Origin: Oscillospiraceae bacterium
Lineage (GTDB): Bacteria; Bacillota; Clostridia; Oscillospirales; Ruminococcaceae
Direction: 5' to 3'
NCBI GenBank assembly: GCA_019420135.1
Contig: JAHZHS010000079.1
Coordinates: 1 to 9,776 of the forward strand
DNA length: 9,776 bases
Of this stretch, positions 7,456 to 9,776 are shown piece after piece. The notes under the pieces were generated by a model. The model saw only the letters and a program-made list of their open reading frames with translations, had not been told where the DNA came from and made no database searches. A program made the position numbers and the translations under genes. Position 1 is the first letter of the stretch. The number at the start of each line of letters is the position of its first letter.

Positions 7456-7531
7456 AAGAGGCAGGGGATAAGTAGCACGCCGGGCACAAAGGGCACCGGC
7501 GCAGCGGGCGTTCCTGCAGCCCGCCGAAGGC
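7456..7531 (-). other. GC-rich structured 3' untranslated segment after DUF378
   Basis: No gene was found here. Two further inverted repeats precede the terminator: GCGGGC (7504-7509) with GCCCGC (7519-7524), and GCCGG (7479-7483) with CCGGC (7496-7500). Neither has a T-tract. With the terminator hairpin they would give the DUF378 transcript a heavily folded 3' end. Function unknown. Confidence 0.4.
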
Positions 7532-7750
7532 TTACTGGGCGTCCCGGTTCTCGGACGGCTTGGACATGAACAGCGTGGGGATCAGCGCAATCGCGGCCAG
7601 GCCCACCAGGATGAACACTGCGCGGGCCAGCCAGCTCAGGCTGCCGCCGAACAGCCAGCCCACCGCGTCGAACGCCCAGATGCCGTAGATGCCCCAGTTC
7701 AACCCGCCGACGATGACGAGCAGGAGCAGGATTTTCTGAAATAAGGACAT
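7532..7750 (-). CDS. Small DUF378 family membrane protein
   Basis: This 72-residue protein consists of two hydrophobic helices (about residues 5-25 and 43-62) and a short charged tail, KPSENRDAQ. Seen: the DUF378 pattern GGLNWGIYGIWAFD (15-28) after a run of hydrophobic residues, and RAVFILVGLAAI (43-54) in the second helix. It should sit in the cytoplasmic membrane. No function is established for the family as far as I know. The start was chosen at the ATG in 7748-7750 because AAGGGAGG (7760-7767) lies nine bases upstream. An in-frame GTG at 7769-7771 and an ATG between them would place the ribosome on top of that site. The binding site is inside a perfect inverted repeat, so expression may be restricted. 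The gene is 74 nt downstream of the UPF0210 gene on the same strand. Confidence 0.85.
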   Translation of the reverse strand: MSLFQKILLLLVIVGGLNWGIYGIWAFDAVGWLFGGSLSWLARAVFILVGLAAIALIPTLFMSKPSENRDAQ

Positions 7751-7753
7751 GAA

Positions 7754-7800
7754 AAACATCCTCCCTTCCACTGGCAGTATTGCCGGAAGGGAGGATGTTT
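7754..7800 (-). repeat. Perfect 16-bp inverted repeat that contains the DUF378 ribosome binding site
   Basis: AAACATCCTCCCTTCC (7754-7769) is the exact reverse complement of GGAAGGGAGGATGTTT (7785-7800). The 15-base centre can form a further GGCA/TGCC stem around GTAT. On the - strand the distal arm carries AAGGGAGG, the DUF378 binding site, and ends in TTTTT at 7752-7756. The proximal arm contains CCTCCC, an anti-Shine-Dalgarno-like sequence. The structure can act as an intrinsic terminator for the upstream UPF0210 gene and can hide the DUF378 binding site in read-through transcripts. The repeat is seen; both roles are inferred. Confidence 0.85.
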
Positions 7801-7824
7801 ATGCAAAGATTGAAAATGAACTGC

Positions 7825-9192
7825 TCAGTTTTTCAGTGCCTGCATGGGGGCGGGGATGCGTCCGCCGCGATGGATCATGACATCCGGCTTGAACTTGGAA
7901 ATGGGCATGATGGGGGCGTGACCCAGTAGGCCGCCGAAGTCCAGCACATCGCCCGCCTTGTGGCCGATGGCCGGAATGACGCGGACGGCGGTGGTCTTGC
8001 TGTTGACCATACCGATGGCGGCCTCGTCGGCGATCAGGGCGCTGATGACCTCGGCGGAGGTATCCCCTGGGATGACCACCATGTCGATGCCCACAGAGCA
8101 GACGGCGGTCATGGCTTCCAGCTTTTCCAGCGTCAGGCTGCCGCACTCGGCGGCCTTGATCATGCCGTCATCCTCGGATACCGGGATGAAAGCGCCGGAC
8201 AGACCGCCCACATGGTTGGAGGCCATGACGCCGCCTTTCTTGACGGCATCGTTGAGCAGGGCCAGACAGGCGGTGGTGCCGCAGCAGCCGCAGCTTTCCA
8301 GGCCCATCTCCTCCAGGATGTTTGCCACGCTGTCGCCGATGGCCGGGGTGGGCGCCAGGGACAGGTCGATGATGCCTGCCGGCACGCCCAGACGCTCGCT
8401 GGCCAGGTTGGCGACCAGCTGACCCAGGCGGGTGATCTTGAAAGCGGTGCGCTTGACGAGCTCGGCCACCTCGTCCATGGGGGCGTCCTTGGGCAGCTTG
8501 GCCAGGGCGGCGCGCACAGCGCCGGGACCGGAGACACCCACGTGGATCTCGCAGTCGGGCTCGCCGGGGCCATGGAAAGCACCCGCCATGAAGGGGTTGT
8601 CCTCCGGCGCATTGCAGAATACCACCAGTTTGGCGTCGCCCATGCACATGTTGTCCTTGGTGAGCTCGGCGGTCTGGCGGACCACCTGACCCATCATGCG
8701 GACGGCGTCCATGTTGATGCCCGATTTGGTGGAGCCCACGTTGACGCTGGAACAGACCAGTTCGGTCTCGGCCAGGGCGCGGGGGATGCTCTCGATCAGG
8801 CGGGTGTCACCGGCGGAAAAGCCCTTGTGCACCAGGGCACCGAATCCGCCGATGAAGTTGACGCCCACCGTTTTGGCTGCGGCATCCAGGGCCTTGGCGT
8901 AGTCCACGGGGTCGGCATCGGGGGATGCACCCAGCAGCATGGACACCGGCGTCACGCTGATGCGCTTGTTGACAATGGGAATGCCGTACTCGGCACTGAT
9001 GGCGTCCACCACGGGCACCAGATTTTTGGCGCGGGAGACAATCTTGTTGTAGATTTTTTCGCAGGCTGCCTTGCCGTCGGGGTCAATGCAGTCAAGCAGG
9101 CTGATGCCCATCGTTACGGTGCGGACGTCCAGGTTTTCGCTCGTCAGCATCTCGATGGTTTCCATAATATCGCCGCTGTTCAGAATGCGCAT
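7825..9192 (-). CDS. UPF0210 (DUF711) / 'PFL family' protein
   Basis: This 455-residue protein has the length and motifs of UPF0210, which databases often call PFL family because its barrel resembles pyruvate formate-lyase. Seen: the N-terminal METIEMLTSENLDVRTVTMG (residues 10-29) and GISLLDC, KRISVTPVSMLLG (77-89), GFGALVHKGF (116-125), TACLALLNDAVKKGG (307-321) and NHVGGLSGAFIPVSED (326-341). No glycyl-radical RVxGY motif is present near the C-terminus, so it is not a functional pyruvate formate-lyase. Three cysteines cluster at 301, 303 and 304. Its reaction is unknown to me. The start has GGAGGGG about nine bases upstream. The ACT-domain gene ends 17 nt before it on the same strand, a pairing also known in streptococci, which suggests that the two proteins work together. 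Confidence 0.92.
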   Translation of the reverse strand: MRILNSGDIMETIEMLTSENLDVRTVTMGISLLDCIDPDGKAACEKIYNKIVSRAKNLVPVVDAISAEYGIPIVNKRISVTPVSMLLGASPDADPVDYAKALDAAAKTVGVNFIGGFGALVHKGFSAGDTRLIESIPRALAETELVCSSVNVGSTKSGINMDAVRMMGQVVRQTAELTKDNMCMGDAKLVVFCNAPEDNPFMAGAFHGPGEPDCEIHVGVSGPGAVRAALAKLPKDAPMDEVAELVKRTAFKITRLGQLVANLASERLGVPAGIIDLSLAPTPAIGDSVANILEEMGLESCGCCGTTACLALLNDAVKKGGVMASNHVGGLSGAFIPVSEDDGMIKAAECGSLTLEKLEAMTAVCSVGIDMVVIPGDTSAEVISALIADEAAIGMVNSKTTAVRVIPAIGHKAGDVLDFGGLLGHAPIMPISKFKPDVMIHRGGRIPAPMQALKN

Positions 9193-9209
9193 ATCAGCAA
9201 ACCCCTCCG

Positions 9210-9479
9210 TCAGATTTTGTGCATGGCGTCAAAGACTTCCTGACGCGTCAGCGTGACCTGCATTTTCATTTCCTTGCCCAGCTCGTCAAAGCGGGCGCGG
9301 ACCATATCCTGCGGGGCGTTTGCCTTGGACAGATCCACCAGCATGATCATGCAGAACATTTCCTGCATGATGCTTTGGGTCACGTCCTCGATGTTGATGT
9401 TGAGCTCGGCACAGGTGGCGCCGACCTTTGCCACGACGCCGACGGTATCATGGCCGATGACGGTAATGACAGCTTTCAT
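9210..9479 (-). CDS. ACT domain protein, UPF0237 family
   Basis: This 89-residue protein is a single ACT domain. Seen: MKAVITVIGHDTVGVVAKVGATCAELNINI, split here as the first strand (residues 1-9), the HDTVGVVAKV ligand-type loop and helix (10-19), and the second strand with ININIEDVTQ-like sequence (27-35). A second helix follows at about 56-71 and a final strand MQVTLTR (73-79). ACT domains commonly bind amino acids and control enzymes or regulators; the GcvR-type relatives are regulatory. The ligand here cannot be read from the sequence. The start at 9477-9479 was chosen because the family begins MKAVITV and a GGGGGA site precedes it; an upstream in-frame ATG at 9498-9500 lacks a binding site. 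It is the first gene of a - strand operon with UPF0210, behind a TATAAT promoter. Confidence 0.92.
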   Translation of the reverse strand: MKAVITVIGHDTVGVVAKVGATCAELNINIEDVTQSIMQEMFCMIMLVDLSKANAPQDMVRARFDELGKEMKMQVTLTRQEVFDAMHKI

Positions 9480-9524
9480 AGTATATATCCCCCATCCCAT
9501 AGATATTGGGTCTTGCGAACACAG

Positions 9525-9572
9525 CCATTATACCAGATTTCTCCTGATTTGAATACCATTGTACAGGAATTT
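9525..9572. repeat. Imperfect direct repeat, 31-base period, over the ACT promoter
   Basis: CCATTATACCAGATTT (9525-9540) recurs as CCATTGTACAGGAATTT (9556-9572) with three substitutions and one added base. The period of 31 bases is close to three helical turns. The first copy contains the -10 hexamer and the second covers the -35 region. It may be a regulator site or a pair of tandem promoters, or chance in AT-rich DNA. Confidence 0.35.
9527..9555 (-). promoter_or_regulatory. Predicted promoter of the ACT-UPF0210 operon
   Basis: On the - strand, TATAAT (9527-9532) is a perfect -10 preceded by TGG, giving an extended -10. The -35 at 17-base spacing (TATTCA, 9550-9555) is weak, as is common with extended -10 promoters. 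The leader to the ATG would be about 40 nt. A second -10-like TACAAT lies upstream at 9558-9563. Confidence 0.7.
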
Positions 9573-9627
9573 ATAGCATGAAAGCGGAACCCCGGCGGGA
9601 AAAGGGGATGCAAACCCGGTACCGATA

Positions 9628-9636
9628 TGATATAAT
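9628..9636 (+). promoter_or_regulatory. Predicted extended -10 promoter of the Lrp/AsnC-like gene
   Basis: TGATATAAT gives a perfect -10 hexamer (9631-9636) with the TGn extension. No good -35 is visible at 16-18 bases upstream. It is divergent from the ACT promoter, with about 95 bases between the two -10 elements. The expected leader is about 60 nt and can form a GC-rich hairpin (CGCCC at 9661-9665 with GGGCG at 9683-9687) just before the binding site. Confidence 0.65.
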
Positions 9637-9702
9637 GACAGAAAAATCTGTTTTGGCATGCGCCCTGCCCACCAAGCGGCCGGGGCGGGAAAGGAGCGAG
9701 TT

Positions 9703-9776
9703 ATGGAAAAGATGGAAGAATTGCTGCACATTCTGGAGAAAAACGCACGCCTTCCGCTGGAGGACATCGCTGCAAT
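9703..9776 (+). CDS. Lrp/AsnC-type transcription regulator, 5' end only
   Basis: Only the first 24 codons and part of the next are inside the window. Seen: ATG 9703 with AAAGGAG at 9690-9696 and a six-base spacer, then a short amphipathic stretch with LLHILEKNARLPLEDIAA (residues 7-24). The pattern LLxxLExNARLxLEDIA is the first helix and turn of the winged helix-turn-helix of Lrp/AsnC regulators, which bind DNA and usually sense amino acids through a C-terminal RAM domain. That domain, and even the recognition helix, are out of view, so the family call rests on a short match. The gene is divergent from the ACT-UPF0210 operon, a layout typical of a regulator and its target, but regulation is only inferred. 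Confidence 0.7.
   Translation, partial: MEKMEELLHILEKNARLPLEDIAA

Noticed and set aside
7825..9192. Reading the 'PFL family' protein as a pyruvate formate-lyase
   Set aside because: It has no glycyl-radical RVxGY motif and no activating-enzyme gene beside it, and it is much shorter than PflB. The motifs are those of UPF0210.
7960..9243. A 427-codon + strand frame opposite the UPF0210 gene
   Set aside because: It is the GC-bias shadow of the - strand gene, which has convincing family motifs along its whole length.

Overview
The window looks like chromosome from a moderately GC-rich Firmicute of class Clostridia, probably the Oscillospiraceae/Ruminococcaceae (Faecalibacterium, Gemmiger or Subdoligranulum type). 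The reasons are strong AGGAGG-type ribosome binding sites, a type II fatty acid synthesis (FASII) cluster that uses FabK as enoyl reductase, and a UPF0237-UPF0210 gene pair. The genus is an inference from gene content and base composition; no search was run.

Region 1 (1-6597, + strand) is one tightly packed FASII operon: the 3' end of accD, then accA, fabH, fabK, fabD, fabG, fabF and fabZ. Gaps are 28 nt or less, and fabH/fabK and fabD/fabG overlap by ATGA. AccA and AccD form the carboxyltransferase that makes malonyl-CoA. FabD loads malonate onto acyl carrier protein (ACP), FabH starts the chain and FabF elongates it. FabG, FabZ and FabK complete each reduction-dehydration-reduction cycle. 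The ACP gene, accB and accC are not in the window, nor is the operon promoter, which must lie upstream. A hairpin at 6620-6669 ends the operon and can also serve the convergent gene.

Region 2 (6706-7379, - strand) holds a class I SAM-dependent methyltransferase of unknown substrate with its own recognisable promoter.

Region 3 (7421-9555, - strand) reads from right to left: promoter, an ACT-domain protein (UPF0237), a UPF0210/PFL-family protein, and a small two-helix membrane protein (DUF378) followed by an intrinsic terminator. Between UPF0210 and DUF378 sits a perfect 16-bp inverted repeat. Its distal arm carries the DUF378 ribosome binding site and runs into a T-tract, so it looks like a terminator and a translation block at once. 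This is the most unusual structure in the window.

Region 4 (9628-9776, + strand) has an extended -10 promoter and the first 24 codons of a gene that starts like an Lrp/AsnC transcription factor. It is divergent from the ACT-domain operon and could regulate it.

No RNA genes, CRISPR arrays, insertion sequences or phage genes were seen. No gene-free stretch exceeds 300 bases; the longest is the divergent promoter region at 9480-9702. I see no clearly undescribed system. Most of the window is core metabolism, and the points worth a second look are the RBS-sequestering hairpin, the regulator/ACT/UPF0210 arrangement and the cluster's missing ACP and biotin-carrier genes.
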